The translations under genes and the position numbers were made by a program. This document shows, in pieces, positions 57,236 to 64,000 of a DNA stretch of 64,000 nt. The stretch's first letter is position 1, and every line of letters begins with the position of its first letter. The notes beneath the pieces are model-generated. The model was not told where the DNA came from and made no database searches. It was given only the letters and a program-made list of their open reading frames with translations. Source of the DNA: Actinopolyspora biskrensis (lineage in GTDB: Bacteria > Actinomycetota > Actinomycetes > Mycobacteriales > Pseudonocardiaceae); the NCBI RefSeq assembly GCF_013408175.1, contig NZ_JACBYW010000009.1:62001-126000 (forward strand), read 5' to 3'.

Positions 57236-58558
57236 ATGTCTTCTGCTCCGCAGATGTGCTACATAAGCCAGGCGCTGCAGCTCCGCGCGAACATGGCCGG
57301 TTCCTCCGACGCGGCGAACCTGCCTTCGCCGCTTAAAGAGGGTGCTGAGCAGGTGAGCAACTCGGCGGGCGTGTTCCGAGACCTTATCGATGAAATCGGA
57401 ACCGCGCTGAAGAAGGCCGAAGAGGCCCACACCGGCCGGGCCGCCGAGGCCGCCAACGCGTCGATCGCCGAGATCAAGCCGATCGCCGAGAACGCCGCGA
57501 AGACGGCCGAAGAAGTAAGCGGAAAGCTGGCCGAGCAGAACCAGAACCAGCACGGTACCTTCTACTCTCTCCCCATCGAGGGCGGCAAGCTCTCGGACGG
57601 GCGTCAGGCGCAGATGGAGCCGCCCGACAAGAACTGGGCCGAGCGCAACGGGGTGGACGACTTCCCCGGCCTGGGCTGGACCAGCGACTACGAGGACAAG
57701 CAGGCGCGGTTCCAGGCCACCAACGACGAGGCCCAGCAGGCGATGAGCCGCTACAACGCGCAGACCGCCAGCACCACCCAGTCCGTCCCCGAGTTCAAAC
57801 CGCCGGACGACTCCGGCCGCACCGGCAACGACCAGGGCGGCTACGGCCGCGGCGCGGGCGGGATCATGGACGGCACCTCCTACGGCAGCGGTTCCGGCTC
57901 GGCCGGAACCAGCTCGGCCTGGGCCTCCGCCCCGAGCGGAGCCGGGGCGGGAGCCGGTGTGGGCGCGGGCGGCGTCGTGGCAGGCGGCTCCTACGCCCCC
58001 TCGGGCTCGAACGCGGCGGCGACACCAGCAGGAACCGGCTCCGCCTGGTCCACCCCGCCGGGCACGGTGCGCGGCCCGGACGGCACCCTCTACCGCCAGG
58101 GCTCCGACGGCAACTGGCAGCGGCAGAACCCCTACAACGGGCGCTGGGCCCCCTCCCCGCAAGGCCCTCCCGGAGGCGCGGGCGGCGGTGCTCGCGGTGG
58201 CGGCGCGGCCCCGCGCGGCGGTGCCGGCGCGGGAGCGGGCGGACGTGCGGGCGGCGGCTTCGGCCCGCGCGGCAGCGGCAGCTCGGAACTGGCCCCCGGC
58301 GGACGCTCCGGCACCGGCTCCTCCGGCTCCAAGGGCGGCGGCACCACCCCCACCACTGCGGGCGGAGGCGGCGCGGCCGGCGGCCGTGGCGGCGGCATGA
58401 TGCGCGGCGCGGGCGGTGGCGGAGCCCAGCAGGGCGGCGAGGAGGAGGAACACGAGCGTCCCAGCTGGCTGATGGAGACCGAGGACGTGTTCACCAACGA
58501 CATGCAACGCGTCGCCCCGCCCGTCATCGGGGAGACCCCCTACGAACAAGGCAACTGA
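57236..58558 (+). CDS. PPE-like protein with Gly-rich region
   Basis: A 440-residue protein. The N-terminal helical part (about 1-130) has EAHTGRAAEAANASIAEIKP and AENAAKTAEEVSGKLAEQ, the helical hairpin of PPE/WXG-type secreted proteins, with HTG in place of WxG. Residues about 200-400 are Gly, Ala and Ser-rich and low-complexity. The C-terminal tail SWLMETEDVFTNDMQRVAPPVIGE is a recurrent ending in PPE-like proteins of Pseudonocardiales. Expected to be a type VII secretion substrate that needs EspG (next gene) as chaperone. ATG 57236 is preferred over the in-frame GTG 9 bp up. Confidence 0.78.
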   Translation: MSSAPQMCYISQALQLRANMAGSSDAANLPSPLKEGAEQVSNSAGVFRDLIDEIGTALKKAEEAHTGRAAEAANASIAEIKPIAENAAKTAEEVSGKLAEQNQNQHGTFYSLPIEGGKLSDGRQAQMEPPDKNWAERNGVDDFPGLGWTSDYEDKQARFQATNDEAQQAMSRYNAQTASTTQSVPEFKPPDDSGRTGNDQGGYGRGAGGIMDGTSYGSGSGSAGTSSAWASAPSGAGAGAGVGAGGVVAGGSYAPSGSNAAATPAGTGSAWSTPPGTVRGPDGTLYRQGSDGNWQRQNPYNGRWAPSPQGPPGGAGGGARGGGAAPRGGAGAGAGGRAGGGFGPRGSGSSELAPGGRSGTGSSGSKGGGTTPTTAGGGGAAGGRGGGMMRGAGGGGAQQGGEEEEHERPSWLMETEDVFTNDMQRVAPPVIGETPYEQGN

Positions 58559-58569
58559 CGTGAGGTCGT

Positions 58570-58612
58570 CGGCTCGGTTGTCCTAGGCGGTCACTCGGCG
58601 GTGCGAGTTGCT
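58570..58612. repeat. Intergenic repeat family C, short copy
   Basis: GGCTCGG, CCTAGGCGGTCACTCGGCGG and then GTGCGAGTTGCTGGGG match the two ends of the long copies without the centre. It lies just after the PPE-like gene. Confidence 0.55.
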
Positions 58613-58783
58613 GGGGTGGATGCTTCGGCGCGGCCGCGCCGAAGGCCTACTTCGAACGGCCGGGGCGGACGACACCGGAGGAAGAACTGCCGAGCACCGG
58701 TACCGCGAGCGGCCGAGCACGGCCCCCACGGCACGGCCGCTCGCCACCCCCGCGGCAGGAACAAGCGGAAAAAGCGGAAAGTG

Positions 58784-59608
58784 ATGGCGCGCAACCAGAT
58801 CTCGATCAGCCCGGTGGCAGCGGCCTACCTGTGCGAGCGCTACGACATGCGCCCGCACCCGATGCTGCGCATCGGGACGCTGCCCGGCGAGCCGGACGAG
58901 CAGCAGCGACGCGAAGCCAGTGACCAGGGGCGACGCGAACTCCAACAGCAGGGGGTGATCGACACCGACGAGGTGCACCCCTTCCTGGACGACGCCTGGC
59001 ACCTGCTGGCGCACCCGCCGCTGGCGCTCGGGGTCGCGGTGCTCGACCACAGGCGCGAGAACTTCAACGCCGTGCTGGTCGAACAGGGGCGCAACACCTT
59101 CCAGGCCTACCAGGCCGACGGGGAGGACAACGAGACACTGCACGACATCGTGCTCACCCGGCACGACCAGGGCGGCGTGACCGGCAACGCGGTCAACCTG
59201 CTCGGCGAGCTCAGACTCGCCCCCGGCGGCTCGGCCAGCCTGCCCACGGAGCTGCTGCAGAACGCGGGCGACCGCATGTCCGCCGACCCGAGCGGCAGCG
59301 CGCTGACCGCCCTGGCCGCCTCCGGGGTGCGCCGGGAGGACGCTCAGGTGCTCGGCAAGGCGATCAGCGCGAAGCGCAGCATGGAAGCCCTGATCACCGT
59401 CCGCCTCTACGACCAGCGGGTGCGCCGGACGCACACGCTGCCGTTCGGCCTGCAGGTGCTCACCACCGAGGACGGCTCCTACATGACCCAGCGCAAACCC
59501 GGGGGCGACGGCCGCGAGTGGTACACCATGGCCCCCGCCGACGGGCGCAAGATATCGGCCAAGATCGACGAGATGATCCAGCAGCTGCGCGCCTCCATGC
59601 AACGGTAG
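58784..59608 (+). CDS. EspG-family type VII secretion chaperone
   Basis: A 274-residue EspG-like protein. It shows the family outline: ISPVAAAYLCERYDMRPHPMLRI near the start, then ALGVAVLDHRRENFNAVLVEQG, LLGELRLAPGGSASLP, and TVRLYDQRVRRTHTLPFGLQVLTTEDGSYMT near the end. EspG proteins are cytosolic and hold PE/PPE substrates soluble before ESX export. The gene follows the PPE-like gene, as expected for a cognate pair. ATG 58784 is taken as start; GTG 58781 is one codon up. The ribosome site is weak. Confidence 0.85.
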   Translation: MARNQISISPVAAAYLCERYDMRPHPMLRIGTLPGEPDEQQRREASDQGRRELQQQGVIDTDEVHPFLDDAWHLLAHPPLALGVAVLDHRRENFNAVLVEQGRNTFQAYQADGEDNETLHDIVLTRHDQGGVTGNAVNLLGELRLAPGGSASLPTELLQNAGDRMSADPSGSALTALAASGVRREDAQVLGKAISAKRSMEALITVRLYDQRVRRTHTLPFGLQVLTTEDGSYMTQRKPGGDGREWYTMAPADGRKISAKIDEMIQQLRASMQR

Positions 59609-59687
59609 GAACCACCGCCGAGGCGGTGCCGACCCGGCGGGGCGACGACGCCCATCCGACAGAGCCACTCCACGGGGATTAAAAGAC

Positions 59688-59709
59688 TTTCATCTCCGTT
59701 TCATCCCGA
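59688..59709 (+). promoter_or_regulatory. 11-bp direct repeat upstream of Asp-rich gene 1
   Basis: TTTCATCTCCG followed directly by TTTCATCCCGA, two tandem 11-bp units, 32 bp upstream of the ATG at 59741. Such 11-bp-period direct repeats are typical of OmpR-family regulator sites. The same motif is at 62150-62171. Confidence 0.75.
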
Positions 59710-59740
59710 GTCGGCCCGCACCGGTCCAGGGTGGTGGAAC

Positions 59741-60046
59741 ATGAGATCGACATTACGGACCGCCCTGCTGGTGACGGCCCTCGTGCTGCCGGCCGTGGCA
59801 GTGCTCGGCGTCTACGCGCTGAGCAGCGCCCCCCGGCAGCCCGAGGTGCCGGAGCGGGTCCGCGTCGTCCACACCTCCACGGAAACACCGCCGCCCCCGC
59901 CGAGCCCCCAGCGCTCCCCGGCCTCCCCGAACACCTCGAAACCCCCGTCGCGGGCACCCGCGCCACCGGAGGACGACGATCGCGACGACGAGGACGGACT
60001 CGGTCCGCCCGCCCCCGACGACGATCGCGACGATGACGAGGAGTGA
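59741..60046 (+). CDS. Small exported Asp/Pro-rich protein 1
   Basis: A 101-residue protein: RSTLRTALLVTALVLPAVAVLGVYALSSAP is a signal anchor or signal peptide, followed by a Pro and Ser-rich stretch and an Asp and Glu-rich tail (EDDDRDDEDG, DDDRDDDEE). The acidic tail could bind divalent cations or cationic peptides. No family recognised. The 3' end overlaps the sensor kinase gene by 14 bp, so it is the first gene of the two-component operon. Confidence 0.75.
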   Translation: MRSTLRTALLVTALVLPAVAVLGVYALSSAPRQPEVPERVRVVHTSTETPPPPPSPQRSPASPNTSKPPSRAPAPPEDDDRDDEDGLGPPAPDDDRDDDEE

Positions 60047-61472
60047 CCCGGCACGGCCACGCGGCACCCGCGCGCCCGCCCGGGTGCGGATCATGGCGTG
60101 GCTGCTGCTGGTGCTCGTGGTGGTGCTCGGCACCGTCGTGCTGCTGGTGCGCCAACACCTGCACAACCAGGCCACCGACCGGGTGACGACCTCCCTGGAG
60201 CAGGAGGTCGGCGAGTTCGCCAGGTTCGCCGCGGAAGGCACCCCCTCGGCGGGGTCCTCCACCGAACCGGAGAAGCTGTTCCGGTCCTATCTGAGCAACC
60301 AGTACCCGGACACCTCGGAAGCGCTGATCGGGGTGTGGCGGGGGCCGGACGGCCCGCGATCGCTGCCTCAGGCCCAGGACGACGGGATCAAACGCATCGT
60401 GGGGGACCCGGCGCTGCTGCGGCGGATCACCACGAGCCCCGGGACCTCCGGGATGGAACGAACCGAGGCCGGTCCGATGCGCTGGGCACGGGTACGGGCC
60501 GTGACCGGCGGCGAACAGCGGGCCTGGTTCGTCGTCGCCCGGTTCACCAGCGAGGACACCGCGCAGGTCGACCGGATCGTCCGGACGCTGGTGCTGGTCA
60601 GCGGTATCGGGGTCGTAATGGCCGCCGTGGCGGCCTGGCTCGTCGCCGGAGCGATCCTCGCCCCGGTGCGCCAGGTGCGGCGGACCGCGGCCGAGATAGG
60701 CGAACGGGACCTGACGCAGCGCATCCCCGTCGAGGGGCGCGACGACATCGCCGCGCTGGCCGAGCAGTTCAACGGGATGCTGGACCGCCTGCAGGAGGCG
60801 TTCGCCGCCCAGCGGGAGTTCGTCGACGACGCCAGCCACGAGCTGCGGACCCCGATCACCATCGTGCGCGGCAACCTGGAGCTGCTCGGTCCGGACCCCG
60901 AGGAGCGCGACGAGGTCGTGCGGCTGTGCACCGACGAGCTGGACCGGATGGGCCGGATCGTGGAGGACCTGCTTGTGCTGGCCAAAGTGGACCGGCCGGA
61001 CTTCGTCACCCCGGAGCGGACCTCCGTGCTCGAACTGATCAGCGACATCGACGCCAAGGTCCGGACCCTGGGCGACCGGCGCTGGATCCTGGAGCACATC
61101 GCCGACGGGGAGGTGCCCGTTGACCCGCAGCGGCTTACCCAGGCCGTGGTGCAGCTGGCGCAGAACGCCGTCCAACACACCGGGAAGGGCTCCGAGATAC
61201 GGCTGGGCTGCGCGCTGACCGAGGGCAGGCTGACGCTGTGGGTCAGCGACAACGGTCCAGGAATCGACCCGGCACAGCTAGCCCGGATCTTCGAACGTTT
61301 CGCGCACGGCAACGAGCGCCGCGGTGGTGCCGGACTCGGACTGTCCATAGTGCGCGCCATCGTCGACGCCCATCACGGGCAGGTGCGGGTGCGTTCGGAG
61401 GGCGGGGCGACTTTCGAGATCGAGATCCCCGTTCCGGTCCCGGACGAACGCAGTGAGGAGCCCTGTTCATGA
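60033..61472 (+). CDS. Sensor histidine kinase
   Basis: A 479-residue membrane kinase. Two transmembrane helices (about 20-40 and 184-208) enclose an extracellular sensor of about 145 residues. A HAMP domain follows (about 209-262), then the dimerisation/phosphoacceptor block FVDDASHELRTPITIVRGN with His269. The ATPase domain has QNAVQHT (N box), DNGPGID (G1) and GAGLGLSI (G2). It pairs with the response regulator that overlaps its stop (ATGA). ATG 60033 lies within the end of the Asp-rich gene. The stimulus is unknown. Confidence 0.95.
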   Translation: MTRSDPARPRGTRAPARVRIMAWLLLVLVVVLGTVVLLVRQHLHNQATDRVTTSLEQEVGEFARFAAEGTPSAGSSTEPEKLFRSYLSNQYPDTSEALIGVWRGPDGPRSLPQAQDDGIKRIVGDPALLRRITTSPGTSGMERTEAGPMRWARVRAVTGGEQRAWFVVARFTSEDTAQVDRIVRTLVLVSGIGVVMAAVAAWLVAGAILAPVRQVRRTAAEIGERDLTQRIPVEGRDDIAALAEQFNGMLDRLQEAFAAQREFVDDASHELRTPITIVRGNLELLGPDPEERDEVVRLCTDELDRMGRIVEDLLVLAKVDRPDFVTPERTSVLELISDIDAKVRTLGDRRWILEHIADGEVPVDPQRLTQAVVQLAQNAVQHTGKGSEIRLGCALTEGRLTLWVSDNGPGIDPAQLARIFERFAHGNERRGGAGLGLSIVRAIVDAHHGQVRVRSEGGATFEIEIPVPVPDERSEEPCS

Positions 61473-62131
61473 GCAAGATCCTGATCGTCGAGGACGAGGA
61501 CCGCATCGCGCGGTTCATCGAGAAGGGGCTCTCCGCCAACGGTTTCGCCGCCACGGTGGTCGGCGACGGGCAGAGCGCGCTGCACTACGCGATCACCGGT
61601 GACTTCGACCTGATCGTGCTCGACCTCCGGTTACCCGACCAGGACGGATTCGTCGTGCTGCGCAGGATGCGGGACCAGCGCGTCAACATCCCGGTGGTCA
61701 TCCTGACCGCCAGGGACACGGTGCACGACACCGTCGCGGGGCTGGAGGGCGGTGCCGACGACTACATGACCAAGCCGTTCCGGTTCGAGGAGCTGCTGGC
61801 GCGGGTCCGGTTGCGGCTGCGATCCTCGGACGGCGCTCCCGAGACGACCGCGCTGAGCAACGGGGAGCTCTCCCTGGACCTGCGCTCCCGGCGCGCCCGG
61901 ATCGCGGACACCACGGTGGACCTCACGGCGCGCGAGTTCGCGATGCTGGAGCTGTTTCTGCGGCATCCGGGCCAGGTGCTCTCGCGGGAGCAGATCCTGT
62001 CGCACGTGTGGGGGTACGACTTCGACCCCGGTTCGAACATCGTGGACGTGTACGTGCGGGCGCTGCGCCGCAAGATCGGAGCCGAGCGCATCGGCACCGT
62101 CCGCGGGATGGGCTACCGGCTCGGGAGGTGA
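61469..62131 (+). CDS. OmpR-family response regulator
   Basis: A 220-residue regulator. The receiver domain has the acidic pair at E8, D9, E10, D11, the phosphoacceptor D52 in IVLDLRLPD, the Thr in ILTARD and the Lys in MTKPFRFEELLAR. The C-terminal winged helix (about 125-218) ends with IVDVYVRALRRKIGAERIGTVRGMGYRL. It is coupled to the kinase by a 4-bp overlap. It probably binds the direct repeats at 59688 and 62150, giving autoregulation and control of the two Asp-rich proteins. Confidence 0.96.
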   Translation: MSKILIVEDEDRIARFIEKGLSANGFAATVVGDGQSALHYAITGDFDLIVLDLRLPDQDGFVVLRRMRDQRVNIPVVILTARDTVHDTVAGLEGGADDYMTKPFRFEELLARVRLRLRSSDGAPETTALSNGELSLDLRSRRARIADTTVDLTAREFAMLELFLRHPGQVLSREQILSHVWGYDFDPGSNIVDVYVRALRRKIGAERIGTVRGMGYRLGR

Positions 62132-62149
62132 TCAACCGGGTGAAGACCC

Positions 62150-62171
62150 TTTCATGTCGGTTTCAGTCCTC
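62150..62171 (+). promoter_or_regulatory. 11-bp direct repeat upstream of Asp-rich gene 2
   Basis: TTTCATGTCGG followed directly by TTTCAGTCCTC, matching 59688-59709 in sequence, spacing and orientation. It lies 19 bp after the response regulator stop and 63 bp upstream of the next start codon. Confidence 0.72.
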
Positions 62172-62233
62172 CCTCAGATCCGCGGCGGAGTCTCGTGGTT
62201 GTCGGCGCAAGCACGGAAGAGAAGGGGAAGACC

Positions 62234-62575
62234 TTGCGCAACAAGAAGCGGATTTGGATCGTGGCCGCGGTGACGAGCGCGCTGGGACTCGGTGGTGCGG
62301 GGCTGGCCCTCGCCGGTGAGGGCGCGTCGAACGCACCGCAACCCTCCGGCGGGCAGAACGGCGCTGTCACCAGGGACGACGACCGGGATGACGCCCGCGA
62401 GGATCGCGATGACCGCCGGGACGACCGGGACGATCGTCGGGACGACCGGGATGACCGGGACGACGGTCGCGTCGGGACCGATGACGATCACGACGACCGG
62501 GACGGCGACCGCGACGACGACAAGGACGACGACCGGGAGGACGGGGACGACGGAGATGACGGCCGCGATGACTGA
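62234..62575 (+). CDS. Small exported Asp-rich repeat protein 2
   Basis: A 113-residue protein. LRNKKRIWIVAAVTSALGLGGAGLALAGEG is a signal peptide with a basic start. The mature part is almost entirely Asp, Arg and Gly, in DDRDD- and DRDD-type repeats (about 55-113), with His and Glu interspersed. Such a tail suggests cation binding or interaction with basic envelope polymers; no function is known. I chose TTG 62234 because AAGGGG is 6 bp upstream. It shares the upstream direct repeat of Asp-rich protein 1. Confidence 0.72.
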   Translation: MRNKKRIWIVAAVTSALGLGGAGLALAGEGASNAPQPSGGQNGAVTRDDDRDDAREDRDDRRDDRDDRRDDRDDRDDGRVGTDDDHDDRDGDRDDDKDDDREDGDDGDDGRDD

Positions 62576-62661
62576 TCCGCTCGTTATCGCTGTCGGGACG
62601 GTGTGACACCGGTTTCCCCGGAGCGCCACGCGCGGCGCTCCGGGGAGTCGCCGGCGCGGAA

Positions 62662-62740
62662 CACCCGAGCAAGCAGCTCGCCGCGCTGTCCGGTGTCGTG
62701 GCACCCCGCAGCGAGAGCCCGCGAGAGGTTCCCCGCACCG
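62662..62740. repeat. Intergenic repeat family C, partial copy
   Basis: ACCCGAGCAA at one end and CCCGCAGCGAGAGCCCGCGAG with AGGTTCCCCGC at the other match the copies at 41.5 and 50.9 kb, with part of the centre missing. It lies between Asp-rich gene 2 and the tetR stop. Confidence 0.55.
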
Positions 62741-62772
62741 CCGGGCGAAGGGACGGACCAAGTCCTACCTCG

Positions 62773-63534
62773 TCAGCTCAGTCCGGACTCCCCTGCCAGC
62801 TCGACCAGCATCGACTCGAACAGCCGGCCGGCCTGGCTGACGTCGAAGGGGAACTGGTCGAACACCTCCAGCGCCACCTGCCCGTACAACCGAGCCCACC
62901 AGCGCAGCAGCAGGTAGACGGCCTCGGCGCTGAGCGCCTCCCGCGGCATGTCGATGCCCTCGGCCTCGAAGGCCTCGGCGAGATCGCGCCTGCTGTCCCC
63001 CAACCCGTCCCGCAGCTCTTCGGGGATGTGCGCGGGCGGCGACTCGGCCACCCCCTCGGCCATCAGTGGGCCGGCCACCTTGAGGAAGACACTGCCCAGC
63101 TCATCGCGGCGGGGCATCTCCTGCTCGTGGGCAGTGCCGCCACCGCCCTGCCGCTCGGGGCCGCCCCGCTTCCGCGTGCCCTTGGCCGCGGGGGTGGCGA
63201 ACACGAGGGCGAACTCGCGCGGGTGGGCCAGCGCCCACCACCGAAAACCCCGGCACACGGCGAAAACCTTGCTCAGGTGGCCCTGCTCCGTGGGCATGGC
63301 CGCGGTCAACTCCGCGGACAGGTCGCCGCAGATGTCCTCGCGGATCCGCGAGAGCAGCTCCTCACGGGAGGCGTAGTAGCGGTACAGGGCCGGGGCCGTG
63401 ATGCCCAGCTCCCGCGCGATGGCGCGCAGGGTCACCGCTTCCTGTCCCTCCCGGACCAACAGCTCGCGCGCCTGCCTGCGGATGTCGAGCTCCGTGGCGG
63501 CTCGGGACTGTTCACGCCGAGTGACTTCGTTCAT
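62773..63534 (-). CDS. TetR-family transcriptional regulator
   Basis: A 253-residue regulator. The N-terminal helix-turn-helix (about 17-63) reads RRQARELLVREGQEAVTLRAIARELGITAPALYRYYASREELL, which matches TetR well. The ligand-binding C-terminal part contains VFAVCRGFRWWALAHPREFALVF, a WHG-type pattern, and an acidic, Gly-rich loop near 130-145. It is divergent from the MMPL transporter gene and separated from it by a region with two palindromes, so it probably represses that gene and itself. Confidence 0.93.
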   Translation of the reverse strand: MNEVTRREQSRAATELDIRRQARELLVREGQEAVTLRAIARELGITAPALYRYYASREELLSRIREDICGDLSAELTAAMPTEQGHLSKVFAVCRGFRWWALAHPREFALVFATPAAKGTRKRGGPERQGGGGTAHEQEMPRRDELGSVFLKVAGPLMAEGVAESPPAHIPEELRDGLGDSRRDLAEAFEAEGIDMPREALSAEAVYLLLRWWARLYGQVALEVFDQFPFDVSQAGRLFESMLVELAGESGLS

Positions 63535-63555
63535 GGGTCACTCCATCGGGTGCTC

Positions 63556-63602
63556 GTAACGGCAGTTGTCGTTACAGTGGGCGAAGTAAACGCCGTTAAC
63601 TC
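63556..63602. promoter_or_regulatory. Two candidate TetR operators
   Basis: GTAACG and CGTTAC (63556-63561, 63570-63575) form an inverted repeat with an 8-bp spacer. AGTAAACGCCGTTAACT at 63586-63602 is a second near-palindrome. Both share the ACG/CGT plus TAA core and lie between the divergent tetR and MMPL genes. Confidence 0.65.
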
Positions 63603-63656
63603 GGGATCGGTGGCCGCAGCCACTGTACGGCCCCCATCACGTCGCCGGAGGTCCGC

Positions 63657-64000
63657 GTGTTCTCTTCCTGGGGATCCCTCGCTTACCGACATCGACTTCC
63701 CGTGCTGCTCACGGTGCTGCTCGTCGTCGTGGCGGGCGGAATCTGGGGGCTCGGAGTGTTCGACCGCCTCGGGCAGGGCGGCTACGAATCGCCGAACAGC
63801 GAAGCGGCCGAAGCCCAGGAGGTCGCCGACGGAGCCCTCGGTTCCACGGGCGGCGACGTGGTCGTGCTCTACGACGTCGGCGACGGCGCGAGCATCGACG
63901 ACCCTGAACTGGGCAGCCGGATCCGGGACAGGCTCGCGGCGCTGCCGGACTCCGCGGTCGACGAGGTCACCTCGTACTGGTCCACCCCCACTCCCGCCCT
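63657..64000 (+). CDS. MMPL family transporter (5' part, cut by window end)
   Basis: The first 114 codons of an RND/MMPL transporter. It starts VFSSWGSLAYRHRLPVLLTV with the first transmembrane helix (about 14-33), followed by the periplasmic start RLGQGGYESPNSEAAEAQ and a porter-type strand GGDVVVLYDVGDGASIDDP. This matches the N-terminus of actinobacterial MMPL lipid or drug exporters. GTG 63657 has GGAGG 5 bp upstream. The substrate is unknown. Divergent from tetR. Confidence 0.85.
   Translation, partial: MFSSWGSLAYRHRLPVLLTVLLVVVAGGIWGLGVFDRLGQGGYESPNSEAAEAQEVADGALGSTGGDVVVLYDVGDGASIDDPELGSRIRDRLAALPDSAVDEVTSYWSTPTPA

Noticed and set aside
62400-62575. Short direct repeats resembling a CRISPR or minisatellite
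   Set aside because: They are codon-level repeats for Asp and Arg inside an open frame with signal peptide and ribosome site; units are not spaced by unique spacers.
22265-63000. Insertion sequence or integrated element as source of the accessory region
   Set aside because: No transposase, integrase, target duplication or tRNA-associated attachment site was found in the window.

Overview
The window is a chromosome-origin region of a high-GC actinomycete. Gene content and order (dnaA-dnaN-gnd-recF-DUF721-gyrB-gyrA-DUF3566-tRNA-Ile-tRNA-Ala on one side; rpmH-rnpA-yidD-yidC-jag-rsmG-parA-parB on the other; then the cwlM-trxA-trxB-rsmA-sigM-pseudokinase-murJ-DUF6049-mutT4-pcnA block known from Mycobacterium) fit Actinomycetales. 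The EspG/PPE-like genes, the DUF397/DUF5753 pair and the acidic, Asp/Glu-rich proteins suggest the Pseudonocardiales (Saccharopolyspora/Actinopolyspora-like). Genus cannot be fixed from sequence alone. Coding sequence is very GC-rich with frequent GTG and some TTG starts.

Layout. 1-2.2 kb: a PAS-PAS-GGDEF-EAL protein. 2.2-13 kb (minus strand): two tRNAs, the tiny DLW-39 gene, DUF3566 membrane protein, gyrA, gyrB, a DciA-like protein, recF, gnd and dnaN. 13.1-13.7 kb: oriC, a dense cluster of DnaA boxes beside a pyrimidine-rich, AT-richer stretch. 14.1-16 kb: dnaA, with further DnaA boxes upstream. 16.7-22.3 kb (plus strand): ribosomal L34, RNase P protein, membrane insertion genes, RNA-binding KhpB, rsmG and the parAB partition genes, with five parS sites in 3.2 kb. 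22.7-37.6 kb (minus strand): ddl, an aminotransferase, the CwlM amidase-fold protein, thioredoxin and its reductase, SigM and its anti-sigma factor, a pseudokinase, MurJ, a large secreted protein and a Nudix hydrolase; together a cell-wall and redox block. 38-44.6 kb: CCA-adding enzyme, YqgE/AlgH protein, an SdpI-like membrane protein and leuS.

45-64 kb is accessory. It holds a secreted RTX-like calcium-binding protein followed by a three-gene cassette built on an HTTM (vitamin-K-carboxylase-like) membrane protein; an F420-type oxidoreductase and an acyl-CoA oxidase; a zinc-finger/XRE/DUF397 regulatory cluster with an AT-rich operator region; an orphan type VII secretion-associated locus (two DUF3558 proteins, a small helical protein, a PPE-like protein and EspG) that contains a visible tandem duplication with one decayed gene; a two-component system flanked by two Asp-rich exported proteins that share an 11-bp direct-repeat promoter motif; and a TetR/MMPL pair cut by the window end.

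The intergenic spaces from about 22 to 63 kb carry at least two dispersed imperfect-palindrome repeat families. No rRNA, insertion sequence, prophage or CRISPR array was seen. The strongest candidates for something undescribed are the HTTM cassette (45.1-48.9 kb), the two-component/Asp-rich-protein module (59.7-62.6 kb), and the two-size-class intergenic repeat family.
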